Below, in pieces: positions 34,815 to 44,277 of a stretch of 64,000 nt of DNA. How positions within the stretch are numbered: the stretch's first letter is position 1; the number at the start of each line of letters is the position of its first letter. Position numbers and translations under genes: made by a program. Source of the DNA: Paludibacteraceae bacterium. Its GTDB lineage: Bacteria > Bacteroidota > Bacteroidia > Bacteroidales > Paludibacteraceae. Below the pieces are notes generated by a model. It saw only the letters and a list, made by a program, of their open reading frames with translations, made no database searches and was not told the DNA's origin. Location: assembly GCA_017450435.1 (NCBI GenBank), contig JAFSTO010000075.1, forward strand, positions 54,829 through 118,828. The letters are read 5' to 3'.

Positions 34815-35720
34815 TTATTTGTATAAGTTCAATACGTTGGTTGAGTCGGTATCAACAAAATAGTACTCGGTGTCTTCACCGTACCATTTGAACTTGTATA
34901 ACGTCATTTTTTCGAATATCCCGTCAAATCCGCATATAGCAGTGTAGTAGGTATGTCCCGATTCAAAACCGAGATATGATTGTTCGCTGAAGTCTGTGTT
35001 TTCTGTTGCGTGAACGCCGTAATACACTTCAGCGTATGCAGGATACCGGAATTGATCATATGTCCATTCAAGAATCATATTTTCAATTGACTCGAAATCT
35101 TCTTCCTTGGTCAGTTCTGCACTGTCACGGGTAGTGGCGATGTACGGAAAGTACTGAAGAATATTGCCGTTTGAATCTACGGGGTAGATGTAGTCCCACA
35201 CACCTTTTATTCGGTATTCAAAATGCACATCAACGATACCCTCTTCCGTTGTTTGTATCTCTTTAATGTATAGTTTGCTTATTGGTTGTAACGTCTCAGG
35301 GTTGACGGCAAATGCGTATATCCAATATTTCTCATCAAAAATCAATCCTGTGAAGAAATGTTTAATGGAGCCGTACTGTAATGAGTGGCTGGCAAAGGGA
35401 GCAATATTAAATTCGCCTTTCTTGAGCAGATGGTTTCGCCACTCCATATACTTAAGGTTGGCAGAGTCCAGAGCAAGCATCATGAATTGCTTGGGCTGTG
35501 TAAACGGGTCAACATCCGTCGGGTTGTTTTTGTCAACATGCTGTATGGCAATGAGGTAATAACTCTCGTGGTTGGTGGAAAAGTCACACTCCACATATCC
35601 TGCAGACACCACTTTGGGGGTTATCGTTATTTCGATATCCTTGTCAGTCCAGGTGGCTTCAGTCGAACAACTGCATATAATGAAGCCGAGCAGCAATATA
35701 ATGATATGTTTGTTATTCAT
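34815..35720 (-). CDS. Lipoprotein of unknown function
   Basis: 301 residues with lipobox ICSC (Cys about 18). The body is rich in aromatic residues and has alternating strands; segments such as DKYWIYAFAVNPETLQPIS hint at fibronectin III-like folds, but I cannot name the family. Its start overlaps the end of the alpha/beta hydrolase gene by 8 nt, so the two are co-expressed and may act together at the cell surface. Confidence 0.75.
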   Translation of the reverse strand: MNNKHIIILLLGFIICSCSTEATWTDKDIEITITPKVVSAGYVECDFSTNHESYYLIAIQHVDKNNPTDVDPFTQPKQFMMLALDSANLKYMEWRNHLLKKGEFNIAPFASHSLQYGSIKHFFTGLIFDEKYWIYAFAVNPETLQPISKLYIKEIQTTEEGIVDVHFEYRIKGVWDYIYPVDSNGNILQYFPYIATTRDSAELTKEEDFESIENMILEWTYDQFRYPAYAEVYYGVHATENTDFSEQSYLGFESGHTYYTAICGFDGIFEKMTLYKFKWYGEDTEYYFVDTDSTNVLNLYK

Positions 35721-37050
35721 ATTTCTTCACTTCTTGTTCTTCTTCTATTATTAGTGATTGCACGGTATAGATAAACCGCAGTGCGCATTTGATATGCGAG
35801 CCGTAGTGCCCGAAGTTGTACTGAATATTGGCGTCTTTCCACCTTGCTTTGGCGTTAGAGGCGTTGGTGTATGGTACAACCTCATCATCCATTGAGTGCA
35901 TTATATACACGCTGGCCTCGGGTGACCAGTAGTATGATGTGATGGAATTGATAGTCATTGCCTTATATAGTTCTGCCACTTTTCTTGACGTCTGGTCCAT
36001 TCCTTCGGGTTTAAGTACATCGTGCGTGTGATATGTGCCAATAAGCGCATTAATCTGTGCAGCAGTGTATTTTTTGCTGTTCACCCAGTTGTCCATCTTG
36101 TCGCAGAGCCAGTCTTTCATCATGTCGTTAAGTTGCATATTCAGGTTGTTGCCAAGAATCATTCCTTGCAGCACAAGCGGAACGGCCACCGGATAGCGGG
36201 CGGTGTCAGTATTGACAAAGCGCTCGTAGGTGGCTTTCACGTCGTATGGTCCACCACCGGCAAAGACGCGGTGTATTTTTATATAGCCGTCTTCGTATGA
36301 AGGATCATTGTACTCTGTTTCTATCAGGTGCTCGATAGCCATGGTTGTCGCGCCGCCTTGGCTGTAACCCATCAAGTAGATATCGTCATTCTCAGGGGTC
36401 ATGTTAACTGTTTTGAGCCATTCGCGAACATAGATATACATGTCTAACACATTGCGGGCTGTTTGGTCCATCACTAAATACGGGTGCACTTGGTCGGCGG
36501 TGATGCCGTAGCCCATATAATCGGGAATGATAAGTCCGTATCCGAGTTTGACGAGCACTCCTTCCAACGAGAAACTGTTGCTGGGCGCCTCGGCGTTGGA
36601 GCATACGGTATAGTGACTGACGAGAATCAAACGCTTTGGTCTGCGACCTGTCGGAAGCATCACTTTGCCGGAGAGTGTGATGGGATTCCACTCACTATCA
36701 AAACTCGGATATGTTCCCACAATCTCCGTCACTCTGTTTTGATTGCCGTACTTGAGCAGTTGTTGCAGGAGATTGGCACCCGTTGTGCTATTGGTGTATC
36801 GTGGAGAGAGTGTGGTATCCGACGATTCGGCATGCTCTGCCGCTGCGTAGGCGTTGACAGGAGTGCCGTCGGGCAGATAACAATCGTCGGGAAAGGCATT
36901 GTCAAGCACGGTCTCACGCTGACCGATTACTTTGAACGACAAGCCCTGAGCCGAGTTGTAGTTTTGGAAGTCAATAAACTCATCTTCTCTGAAATGACAA
37001 CTTGCCATTAGAGGCAGGAGTAGGAGAATGATGTGTATTTTAGTTTTCAT
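35713..37050 (-). CDS. Alpha/beta-hydrolase lipoprotein (lipase/esterase-like)
   Basis: Predicted exported esterase or peptidase of the alpha/beta fold. The lipobox is LMASC (Cys about 18). PDYMGYGIT is followed by the nucleophile elbow GYSQGG at about residue 228. A catalytic Asp candidate is in MHSMDDEVVPY and a His in FGHYGSH, giving a full triad. The layout resembles secretory lipase (LIP)-type hydrolases. In a pectin context it could be a carbohydrate esterase, which is inference. 445 residues with no sign of damage. Confidence 0.82.
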   Translation of the reverse strand: MKTKIHIILLLLPLMASCHFREDEFIDFQNYNSAQGLSFKVIGQRETVLDNAFPDDCYLPDGTPVNAYAAAEHAESSDTTLSPRYTNSTTGANLLQQLLKYGNQNRVTEIVGTYPSFDSEWNPITLSGKVMLPTGRRPKRLILVSHYTVCSNAEAPSNSFSLEGVLVKLGYGLIIPDYMGYGITADQVHPYLVMDQTARNVLDMYIYVREWLKTVNMTPENDDIYLMGYSQGGATTMAIEHLIETEYNDPSYEDGYIKIHRVFAGGGPYDVKATYERFVNTDTARYPVAVPLVLQGMILGNNLNMQLNDMMKDWLCDKMDNWVNSKKYTAAQINALIGTYHTHDVLKPEGMDQTSRKVAELYKAMTINSITSYYWSPEASVYIMHSMDDEVVPYTNASNAKARWKDANIQYNFGHYGSHIKCALRFIYTVQSLIIEEEQEVKKYE

Positions 37051-37118
37051 ATCTGTTATTGCTCTGAGTTTATGTTGTTTATGTGGAGTTACAATCTGCT
37101 ATCGCTATACGATGTTGT

Positions 37119-37775
37119 TCAGAACCGTGCACCAATGCTCACGTTGATGATTCTTGACGATGCCATGAAGATGGTGTTTGCATCTTTCAGTGCGTACATT
37201 CCGCCAAAGTCGAGTGTGGCGAACCAGCGTTGGTAGTTAGCACTCACTCCTATGACGGTGAGGTTGAGGGCTGCTCCTACATCGGTCTTCTGTCCCTTGC
37301 CGTTGGTTTCCGTTCCGCCATTGATATCTAATCCGACACCGAGGCCGGAATAGAGGTTGACGTAAAGAGTGTGTAGGTAAGTGAACCGGATGGTAGGCAT
37401 GAGGACAAGGTTGTAGAAGTAGTGACCGCCATCTCTTTTTAGTTCCTTGCCGGTGCCGTCGCGGGTGACATCTTTCCAGTTTACTTCACTTACATCCATC
37501 ATGCCGCCGTATGAGAACCATCTGTTGTGGCGACGTTGATACTCAATCCATAGGTGTTGGTTGTGCCGATAGTTTTCGTGGTAGGTGAACCGGTTGGATG
37601 CGGGCTGGTTGGTGATAATGTAGGTAGGGTTGTGCCAGATGAGACTCTCAAAGAGCTGGTCACCCCAACCAATACGTATCTCGTTGGGCCACAATTCACG
37701 TTGTTCTGCTACCTCTGCCGCTGCTGTGAGCGATATAAGGCAGAAGGTAAGGATGTATAATAGTTTGTGTTTCAT
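37119..37775 (-). CDS. Small outer-membrane beta-barrel-like protein
   Basis: 218 residues from the ATG at 37775, which overlaps the stop of the DUF4861 gene as ATGA and fits the signal peptide MKHKLLYILTFCLISLTAAA. An in-frame ATG at 37790 would lie inside the upstream gene. The body shows alternating amphipathic strands (LWIEYQRRHNRWFSYGG; TLYVNLYSGLGVGLDI) and ends in VSIGARF with a terminal Phe, typical of an outer-membrane barrel. Function unknown. Confidence 0.78.
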   Translation of the reverse strand: MKHKLLYILTFCLISLTAAAEVAEQRELWPNEIRIGWGDQLFESLIWHNPTYIITNQPASNRFTYHENYRHNQHLWIEYQRRHNRWFSYGGMMDVSEVNWKDVTRDGTGKELKRDGGHYFYNLVLMPTIRFTYLHTLYVNLYSGLGVGLDINGGTETNGKGQKTDVGAALNLTVIGVSANYQRWFATLDFGGMYALKDANTIFMASSRIINVSIGARF

Positions 37776-38929
37776 AATTCTTGTGCCCATCTTTTTAGAA
37801 ACAGGCTAAACTCGTCCGGGTCTTTGCAAGGAGGATTTTGTTCTTTTTGTGCCACTACAGTGAAGAAGTACTTGGCATAGAAAATGTTATGCTGTCGTTG
37901 TTGGGTATATTCGTGTATGGCGGGGCATGGAACGCCTTCCGTGTCCCAATTTGTGTAGTCGGCGAGTGACTGTAGTCGGAGCAAAATGAGTTGGTTATGT
38001 TTGTCGTTTTTAGTTTTTCCGGCAAAAGGCACAGGCACGCATACTGCCAGTCCGACTGTTTCTTTGCCGTATTTGACGGTGTCGTTGACCGGAAAGGCTG
38101 TTCCCCATGTGCTAACCATCTTATTTTTCTTAGAATATGTGAAGAAACCTCGTTTGCAGTCTTTGCCTATCAGTTGCACTCCTGTACATAGCTGTGGCAG
38201 AGAGTCTGCACTATTCACCGTTTTTTTCCCAAAGGCTGCTGTATCCGTTTGCTGCATGGTATTGCCTGTTGGTTGTGAAAGAAAGACCTCAGCCATCACA
38301 TCGCGGTGTCCTGCATATAAGGTGTAACGTGTGGTGATGTTGTATCGCCACCCGTCAGGAGCAAGCCACAAACTGTCTTCCACCTCGCAAACGGTGCGTT
38401 GCGGACCATTCTCCACGATACGCTGTGTGCGGGCAAGAACGTCGTCGAAGTGCGTCATCTTCTCGCCGTTAAAAGGCTTGCAACTGCCTACACCTATCCA
38501 GCCACTCACTCGAAGGATGTCGTCGCCGAACCCTTGACGCAGTTGTTTATCAGTAGGGTACCATGTGCAGGAGGCAAGCTCCAAGCGTGGAGTCTTTTTG
38601 GCATATACATCTATCGTCTGTTTCTTGTCAAAGTAGATGCGGTACGCCATTAACTCCGATTCAAACGCCACTCCGTGGTGGTGCATGGACTGGTAGGAGT
38701 CTTCACCGGGGTAGAACGTCTGTTGCGACACCGGACGCATATAAAACGACTTGCCCTCTGCCTCGTGATATATGTAGCCCTCTTTCGGTGTTTTGGATTT
38801 CAGAAACATCTCCGCATAGACCTTAGGATTCTTTGTTGTCTTGTAAGCCACACTACCGCTTTTAGGTACGTTGCAGGCAGTAGTGAGAAGAATACTTAAC
38901 TGCAGAAATATTATGAATCGTTGTTTCAT
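37772..38929 (-). CDS. DUF4861-like exported protein
   Basis: 385 residues from the ATG at 38929; a TTG four codons earlier is less likely. The lipobox is TTAC (Cys about 18). The sequence, with FYPGEDSYQSMHHHGVAFESELMAYRIYFDKKQTIDVY, resembles the DUF4861 family, which is often found in Bacteroidota pectin or ulvan-type loci. Its biochemical role is not settled. It follows a GH28 polygalacturonase gene on the same strand and has its own promoter. Confidence 0.75.
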   Translation of the reverse strand: MKQRFIIFLQLSILLTTACNVPKSGSVAYKTTKNPKVYAEMFLKSKTPKEGYIYHEAEGKSFYMRPVSQQTFYPGEDSYQSMHHHGVAFESELMAYRIYFDKKQTIDVYAKKTPRLELASCTWYPTDKQLRQGFGDDILRVSGWIGVGSCKPFNGEKMTHFDDVLARTQRIVENGPQRTVCEVEDSLWLAPDGWRYNITTRYTLYAGHRDVMAEVFLSQPTGNTMQQTDTAAFGKKTVNSADSLPQLCTGVQLIGKDCKRGFFTYSKKNKMVSTWGTAFPVNDTVKYGKETVGLAVCVPVPFAGKTKNDKHNQLILLRLQSLADYTNWDTEGVPCPAIHEYTQQRQHNIFYAKYFFTVVAQKEQNPPCKDPDEFSLFLKRWAQEL

Positions 38930-38967
38930 GTTTATGATCAATTAATAATGTTTGTACTCCTCGTTTG

Positions 38968-38997
38968 CAAAGTTACAAAAAAAACACCAAATACAAA
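38968..38997 (-). promoter_or_regulatory. Promoter of the DUF4861-like gene
   Basis: On the minus strand, TTTG (38997-38994), 18 nt, TAACTTTG (38975-38968). The spacing is slightly short. The -33 part lies inside the terminator hairpin of the GH28 gene. Confidence 0.5.
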
Positions 38998-39006
38998 AGT
39001 ATTTGG
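38987..39006 (-). terminator. Terminator hairpin after the GH28 gene
   Basis: CCAAATAC (38987-38994) pairs with GTATTTGG (38999-39006). On the minus strand the stem is followed by TG and eight T. The plus strand also has a T-run, so it could act both ways. Confidence 0.75.
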
Positions 39007-39079
39007 CATTTTTTTTATATATGATATTTACGTAGCGAGTAGGTGATAAGGCGTGATCGCAGCGCAGCGGTCTCACTTT

Positions 39080-40636
39080 TTATTTCTCAATCGTTACGTT
39101 TTCTACGGTGTTAGAGAGTACGAGTGGTTCGCCTTTCTCTGCTGTAATATGTAGCCCGCTGACAACGAGCCCGTTAGTCTGGTTAAAGATAGCGCCTTCG
39201 GTAGCAGTCATGGAGATGTTGCGAAGTGTAACGTTTTCTATCTTCTGTTCGGGTAGTCCGTTGAAATAGATGGCTCGTTTGGTGCCTTTGCAGATGACGT
39301 TTTCGATAACGATATTCTTGAAAGCCGGTGTTGTCTCGTCCGGCTGTGGTATGGCTCCTGCCATGCGTGCGGCTATCTCTTCCTCTGTCTCTTCCCCTGC
39401 ACCTTTGCCACCGTAGAAGAGGTCGAATACAAGACCTTCGTTGGGTATGTCGGTCATAGTGATGTTGCTGACAAAGATGTTTTCTACAACGCCGCCTCTA
39501 CCTCTTGTTGACTTGAAGCGCAGTCCGACATCCGTTCCGATGAAAGTACACCCGTTGACGTTGACGTTCTTCACTCCTCCGGACATCTCCGAACCGACAA
39601 CGAATCCTCCGTGTCCGTGATAGACGGTGCAGTTGTTGACACATACATTCTCTGCCGGTATGCCTCTGCGGCGTCCGTCTTCGTTCTTACCTGATTTCAT
39701 GCATATAGCATCGTCTCCGACATCGAAGGTGCAGTCGGTGATGATGACATTTTTGCAACTCTCAACGTCCACTCCATCGCCGTTCTGCGAGTACCACGGG
39801 TTGCGTACCTGTAGGTGTGACATAACAAGGTTCTCGCAGCAGAAAGGATGTAGGTTCCATGCAGGGGAGTTTTCAAAGCAAACACCCTCAAGCAGTATGT
39901 TCTTACATCCGATGAAATTCAGCATTACCGGTCTGAGGAACGAGCGTATAGCATCCCAGTCCTCTTGTGTGGCGTTGTCCGGCAAGACGGGCACGTTCTG
40001 ATCCTGACAGAGCGATGCGGCATATAGTGAGGCGGAGTCAGGATACCATACGTCTTTATCTGATACAACGCCTGTCTGCAGTTTCTTCTTCCACTGCGAA
40101 GCCGTCACTTTGCCTTTTTTTAGAGGCCGCCACGAATAGCCGTTACCATCGAAGGTTCCATATCCGCAGATAGCTATGTTCTCGGCGTTGCGTGCGGATA
40201 TGGGTGACTGGCAACGTTTGGTATCCAGGCCCTCGAATGATGCATCAAGAACGGGGTAGAGAGTGAAATCATCAGAGAAGATGACAAGCGAATTGTGCTC
40301 CGTGTAAAGACGAACATTGGATTTGAGTTCGATAGGACCTGTCACATATACTCCGGCGGGTATGATGACTGTTCCACCTCCGGCGTTATTGGCGTCGTCA
40401 ATAGCATGCTGTATAGCTTCGGTGGAAAGGTTGATGCCGGCGGGGTCGGCGCCATAATCCAGTACGGAGAACGATTGTTCGCTGATGACGGGCAGGCGCA
40501 ATGACGGCATATCAAATGGCGCGGCTGCGATGATGTCGTCAATGTGTTGCTGGCAAGTGCGTTGGTACTTGAGCGGCTTTGAAGAGCAGCCTGCAAGAAG
40601 AGCAAGGGCTGCAAGGTAAATGAGTGTCTTTTTCAT
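39080..40636 (-). CDS. Glycoside hydrolase family 28 polygalacturonase, lipoprotein
   Basis: Hydrolyses alpha-1,4-galacturonosyl bonds of pectin. The lipobox is LAGC (Cys about 17). The GH28 beta-helix and catalytic sites are readable: NGDGVDVESC, GDDAICMKSG with the paired Asp, GHGGFVVGSEMSGG, and RFKSTRGRGG. The 518-residue length and FSVLDYGADPAG start are normal. Exo- versus endo-action cannot be told. With the DUF4861 gene downstream it forms a second small pectin cluster, about 25 kb from the SusCD locus. Confidence 0.93.
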   Translation of the reverse strand: MKKTLIYLAALALLAGCSSKPLKYQRTCQQHIDDIIAAAPFDMPSLRLPVISEQSFSVLDYGADPAGINLSTEAIQHAIDDANNAGGGTVIIPAGVYVTGPIELKSNVRLYTEHNSLVIFSDDFTLYPVLDASFEGLDTKRCQSPISARNAENIAICGYGTFDGNGYSWRPLKKGKVTASQWKKKLQTGVVSDKDVWYPDSASLYAASLCQDQNVPVLPDNATQEDWDAIRSFLRPVMLNFIGCKNILLEGVCFENSPAWNLHPFCCENLVMSHLQVRNPWYSQNGDGVDVESCKNVIITDCTFDVGDDAICMKSGKNEDGRRRGIPAENVCVNNCTVYHGHGGFVVGSEMSGGVKNVNVNGCTFIGTDVGLRFKSTRGRGGVVENIFVSNITMTDIPNEGLVFDLFYGGKGAGEETEEEIAARMAGAIPQPDETTPAFKNIVIENVICKGTKRAIYFNGLPEQKIENVTLRNISMTATEGAIFNQTNGLVVSGLHITAEKGEPLVLSNTVENVTIEK

Positions 40637-40769
40637 GGAGACAAGTTAATTATTGTGAATGATATTTGGCACTATGTTGCCGCAGACGTGCAGTCTGCAT
40701 CTTGAATCGTCTGCAAAGATAGTACAAAATATCGGTATTAGTGTGTATTATTTGACGGAAAATGTGTAA

Positions 40770-41552
40770 TTAGTGCACAAATATATCTTCCGGATAGGTT
40801 ATGTTGGTGAGGAAGAGTCCTTCTGCCGGCATTGACTCTCCGGCGTTAGAGCGGTTGTGACTATGTATGGTGTCTTGAAATTGCTCTATCGTCATTCGGT
40901 GTCGCCCAACTTCCATTAGTGTCCCGACTACAGCCCTTACCATGTTTCTAAGGAAACGGTCGGCTTCGATGGTAAAGACCCAGTGCTGTTCGCTGAGTTG
41001 TTGCCAGCGGGCTTGTTTGAGGTGGCAGATGGTTGTTTTATTGTCGCTGTGTGCTTTGCAGAAGGCTGCGAAGTCGGTTTCGTTGATGAGTAGTGTCGCT
41101 GCTTGGTTCATCAGTTCGAAGTCCGGCGTGTGAAACAGCCTTGTGGCGTGATTGGTTAGAAACGGGTCTTTTTGTGTGATGACGTGGTATTGGTATGTGC
41201 GTGAGATGGCATCAAATCTGGCGTGGGCATCATTTCTCACGTGCACTATGCGTTGTACTGCAATGTCCTGCGGTAAGACGCCGTTGAGCCGGAAACCGAG
41301 CGAGCATAGTGCTTCTTCTATCTGTGGGTTATGCTCACTGAACATGTCGTTGTCCGGCAGGTCAGCATGTGCCACCATCATGGCAGCGTGCACGCCTGTG
41401 TCTGTTCTGCCGGCTGCCACTGTGCTGACCTGTTCGCGCAGTAACAAACGAAGAGCGCCCTCAAGCGTCTCTTGGACGCTGAGAGCGTTGGGCTGATACT
41501 GCCACCCGTGGTAGCGGGTGCCGTCGTAGGAGAAGTAAATGAATACTCGCAT
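40770..41552 (-). CDS. truA: tRNA pseudouridine(38-40) synthase
   Basis: Modifies the anticodon arm of tRNAs. Starts FIYFSYDGTRYHGWQYQPNA, with catalytic Asp in AAGRTDTGVHA and the C-terminal FLRNMVRAVVGTLMEVG. 260 residues. It begins 7 nt after recA ends on the same strand, so it is probably co-transcribed with recA. Confidence 0.96.
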   Translation of the reverse strand: MRVFIYFSYDGTRYHGWQYQPNALSVQETLEGALRLLLREQVSTVAAGRTDTGVHAAMMVAHADLPDNDMFSEHNPQIEEALCSLGFRLNGVLPQDIAVQRIVHVRNDAHARFDAISRTYQYHVITQKDPFLTNHATRLFHTPDFELMNQAATLLINETDFAAFCKAHSDNKTTICHLKQARWQQLSEQHWVFTIEADRFLRNMVRAVVGTLMEVGRHRMTIEQFQDTIHSHNRSNAGESMPAEGLFLTNITYPEDIFVH

Positions 41553-41559
41553 GAGGCCT

Positions 41560-42573
41560 TTATTCTTTGTTGCGCACAGCCTCCATTATCTTCTGTTCTA
41601 TCTCGTCAGCGAGGTCGGGATTTTCGCGGAGCAGGTTCTTCACCGTCTCTCGTCCTTGCCCGAGACGTGTGTCACCATAGGAGAAGAATGAGCCGGATTT
41701 CTTTATCACGTTGTGCTCAACACCAAGGTCGATGAGCTCTCCTACCTTGCTGATTCCTTCACCGAACATAATGTCGAACTCGGCTTTTTTGAAAGGAGGC
41801 GCCACTTTGTTCTTCACTACTTTGACCTTAACGTTGTTTCCAAGCACGTCGTCTCCGTCTTTGATGCTGCCGGTGCGGCGGATGTCAAGTCTGACGGAAG
41901 CGTAGAACTTGAGTGCGTTGCCGCCTGTCGTTGTCTCGGGGTTGCCGAACATCACGCCTATCTTCTCGCGCAACTGGTTGATGAAGATGCAGCAGGTGTT
42001 GGTTTTGTTGATGGTAGCGGTCAGTTTGCGCAGTGCTTGTGACATCAGTCTTGCCTGTAGTCCCACTTTGTTGTCTCCCATCTCGCCGTCCAATTCTGCC
42101 TTGGGCGTAAGTGCTGCTACTGAGTCCACTACTATAAGGTCGATGGCGGCGGAGGAAATGAGGCGGTCAGCAATTTCCAATGCCTGTTCACCGCTGTCGG
42201 GCTGTGAGATAAGCAGGTTGTCAATGTCAACACCAAGCCGCTCCGCGTAGAAACGGTCAAAGGCATGTTCGGCGTCAATGATGGCTGCTATGCCGCCTTG
42301 CTTCTGCACCTCAGCGATGGCGTGAATAGCGAGAGTGGTCTTGCCTGATGACTCAGGACCGTAAATCTCTATCACCCTTCCTCTCGGGTAGCCGCCTACC
42401 CCAAGGGCGAGGTTCAGTCCTACAGAACCGGTGGGAATGACGGGTATATCTTCTATCTGTTCGTCTCCCATTCGCATGATAGCGCCTTTGCCGAGAGATT
42501 TTTCAATATCTGCCATTACATTACTCAGGGCTTTGAGCTTGTCGGCAGGTGCGGTTTTCTTTTCTGTTGCCAT
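41560..42573 (-). CDS. recA: Recombinase RecA
   Basis: Strand-exchange protein and coprotease. Walker A is GPESSGKTT, followed by [43 protein letters not shown] and [15 protein letters not shown]. The N-terminus starts with a short Lys/Ala segment. 337 residues, slightly short C-terminal tail, normal for the phylum. Confidence 0.98.
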   Translation of the reverse strand: MATEKKTAPADKLKALSNVMADIEKSLGKGAIMRMGDEQIEDIPVIPTGSVGLNLALGVGGYPRGRVIEIYGPESSGKTTLAIHAIAEVQKQGGIAAIIDAEHAFDRFYAERLGVDIDNLLISQPDSGEQALEIADRLISSAAIDLIVVDSVAALTPKAELDGEMGDNKVGLQARLMSQALRKLTATINKTNTCCIFINQLREKIGVMFGNPETTTGGNALKFYASVRLDIRRTGSIKDGDDVLGNNVKVKVVKNKVAPPFKKAEFDIMFGEGISKVGELIDLGVEHNVIKKSGSFFSYGDTRLGQGRETVKNLLRENPDLADEIEQKIMEAVRNKE

Positions 42574-42609
42574 TTGTTTGGAGTGATTTTTGATTAGTTA
42601 TATGTGGTG

Positions 42610-42640
42610 CAAAGGTACAACTTTTTTACGAATTATGCAA
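42610..42640 (-). promoter_or_regulatory. Promoter of recA
   Basis: On the minus strand, TTG (42640-42638), 20 nt, TACCTTTG (42617-42610). The -33 part falls in the last codons of nth. No LexA-type operator is evident. Confidence 0.65.
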
Positions 42641-43273
42641 GTAAAAACGACAATGTTGCGCAAGATTGCATCTGTCGCAATGCGGCCGTCGGGCAGTACA
42701 TGTGTATCTGCCGTGTAAGAGTATCCAATGGTGTGCTTTGGGAATAAGGTCAGCGGATATGTGTTTGACAAGTTGTTTTTCTGTTTGCAGGGGTGAACGA
42801 CTGCCGGTTGTCAGTCCTATTCTTTCAGCTACACGGAAGATATGTGTGTCCACTGCCATAGTCGGCTGCCCGAACAGCACGGCGCACACCACGTTTGCCG
42901 TTTTTCTCCCTACGCCGGGAAGTGTGGTCAGTTGCTCCACGGTCTCAGGTACCTCGCCATTAAAGTCGCTCATTATCTTACGGGCTGTGGCACTAAGGTG
43001 TGCCGCTTTGCTGTTGGGATATGAGACTGAACTGATATGTTGTAGAATATCGTCAACAGTGGCCTTTGACATCGCTTCTGCATCGGGATAGGCTTCAAAC
43101 AGTGCCGGTGTGACCAGATTAACTCTTTTGTCTGTGCATTGTGCCGATAGCATGACTGCTACAAGCAGTTGAAAAGCGTTTTGGTAGTGCAGTTCGCTCT
43201 CAGGAGACGGCATCTCCTTTGCCCACTGTTGTAGGCAGTAGTCGTAGAGAGCCTGTGTTTTCATCTTAGCCAT
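42626..43273 (-). CDS. nth: Endonuclease III
   Basis: Base-excision glycosylase/AP lyase for oxidised pyrimidines. The helix-hairpin-helix LPGVGRKTANVV holds the catalytic Lys, VDTHIFRVAERIGL the catalytic Asp, and four cysteines in C-x6-C-x2-C-x5-C near the C-terminus bind the 4Fe-4S cluster. 215 residues. Located upstream of recA. Confidence 0.96.
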   Translation of the reverse strand: MAKMKTQALYDYCLQQWAKEMPSPESELHYQNAFQLLVAVMLSAQCTDKRVNLVTPALFEAYPDAEAMSKATVDDILQHISSVSYPNSKAAHLSATARKIMSDFNGEVPETVEQLTTLPGVGRKTANVVCAVLFGQPTMAVDTHIFRVAERIGLTTGSRSPLQTEKQLVKHISADLIPKAHHWILLHGRYTCTARRPHCDRCNLAQHCRFYLHNS

Positions 43274-43352
43274 AAAGCAGTATAATAGTGCCTTAATTTA
43301 GTTAATGAGTTTTTTCTAAACATCAGCGAAGCGCTCATTTTCAGAAAAGCTG

Positions 43353-43814
43353 TTAAATAGTTTGTTTCTCCCTATATGCAAGGGCGAGTGTTCGCATCAG
43401 TGAGCTTACCTGTTGTTGTGTGGTTAAGGTGGCGCCGGAGATAGGTTGTTTGCGTAGTCGAAGCAGCATTATGTCGTAAAGGAAAGTGAGACATGCTTTC
43501 ATATCTGACATGGCAGGTTCGTCGGTTTTGGCTTTGAACGCCGTTATCTGTGGCAACAATGCCAACCACGCGGCTTTGTATGTGGCATCAGTGGCGTACA
43601 ACTCACTATGCAGCTGTTCCAATTCGCTTAGTGCCACCAGACTGACCTGTGTGTGCCCTTTAACTATTATACCCTCACCATAGAGCATATCGCGAATCTC
43701 TGAGAGGAAACGGTTGGTGCGGACATCTTCGCTGTCGCCCATAGCTCGGACGTAGTCCTCGGCCTGCCAAAGAAGGAGGATATGTTCAACAATGTTTTCT
43801 TTCTTAGTTATCAT
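43353..43814 (-). CDS. DUF4924-like conserved Bacteroidota protein
   Basis: 153 residues from the ATG at 43814 (MITKKENIVEHILLLWQAEDYVRAM), which overlaps the S4 gene by 11 nt. The sequence is helical throughout and resembles DUF4924, a family restricted to Bacteroidota with no known role. Its position after a heat-shock S4 protein gene suggests co-translation with it. Confidence 0.75.
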   Translation of the reverse strand: MITKKENIVEHILLLWQAEDYVRAMGDSEDVRTNRFLSEIRDMLYGEGIIVKGHTQVSLVALSELEQLHSELYATDATYKAAWLALLPQITAFKAKTDEPAMSDMKACLTFLYDIMLLRLRKQPISGATLTTQQQVSSLMRTLALAYREKQTI

Positions 43815-44220
43815 ATTCGATATCGTCAAGGTCATCTTCGTATTCGTCGGAGATGAACGAAATAATGTCTCGTCTGTCTTTTTTCGTGGGGCGTCCGGTG
43901 CCTCTGTCTCTAATGCCGCTCATTGCGCCTAATCGAGCCAGTTCAAGCAGTTCGAGTTGGTCTTGTGAGGTGATGTTCTCCATATATTCCGGAACAAGTT
44001 TTGCCCCGAGTCGGTTCTCGCTTAGTTGCAGAATTCGGTAGGTGTAGGTGATAGGACCTTTTCTGACGCTGAAGATGTCACCTACGTGAAAGGTCTTGGC
44101 AGGTTTGAGGTCTGTGCCGTTCATTTTGACTCGTCCTTTCTTGCAGGCGTCTGCCGCTATAGTGCGAGTCTTATAGATTCGCATCGCGAAAAGATATTTG
44201 TCAACTCGTTCTTCGTTCAT
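43804..44220 (-). CDS. S4-domain RNA-binding protein, Hsp15-like
   Basis: The S4 domain (RVDKYLFAMRIYKTRTIAAD, CKKGRVKMNGTDLKP) matches heat-shock protein 15, which in E. coli rescues 50S subunits carrying nascent chains. The ATG at 44220 puts the S4 domain at the N-terminus as in the family; an ATG at 44259 would add 13 residues. The C-terminus ends in an acidic tail (SDEYEDDLDDIEYDN). It lies just downstream of pth, which fits a ribosome-rescue context. Confidence 0.85.
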   Translation of the reverse strand: MNEERVDKYLFAMRIYKTRTIAADACKKGRVKMNGTDLKPAKTFHVGDIFSVRKGPITYTYRILQLSENRLGAKLVPEYMENITSQDQLELLELARLGAMSGIRDRGTGRPTKKDRRDIISFISDEYEDDLDDIEYDN

Positions 44221-44277
44221 GGTTGTGATGGTGTAAGTCGGTTGTCTGTCATCGCTCATAACTCGTCACTCTCTTTC

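Noticed and set aside
36045-36054. GCGCATTAAT inside the alpha/beta hydrolase gene
   Set aside because: Incomplete palindrome within a well-behaved coding region; no second arm.
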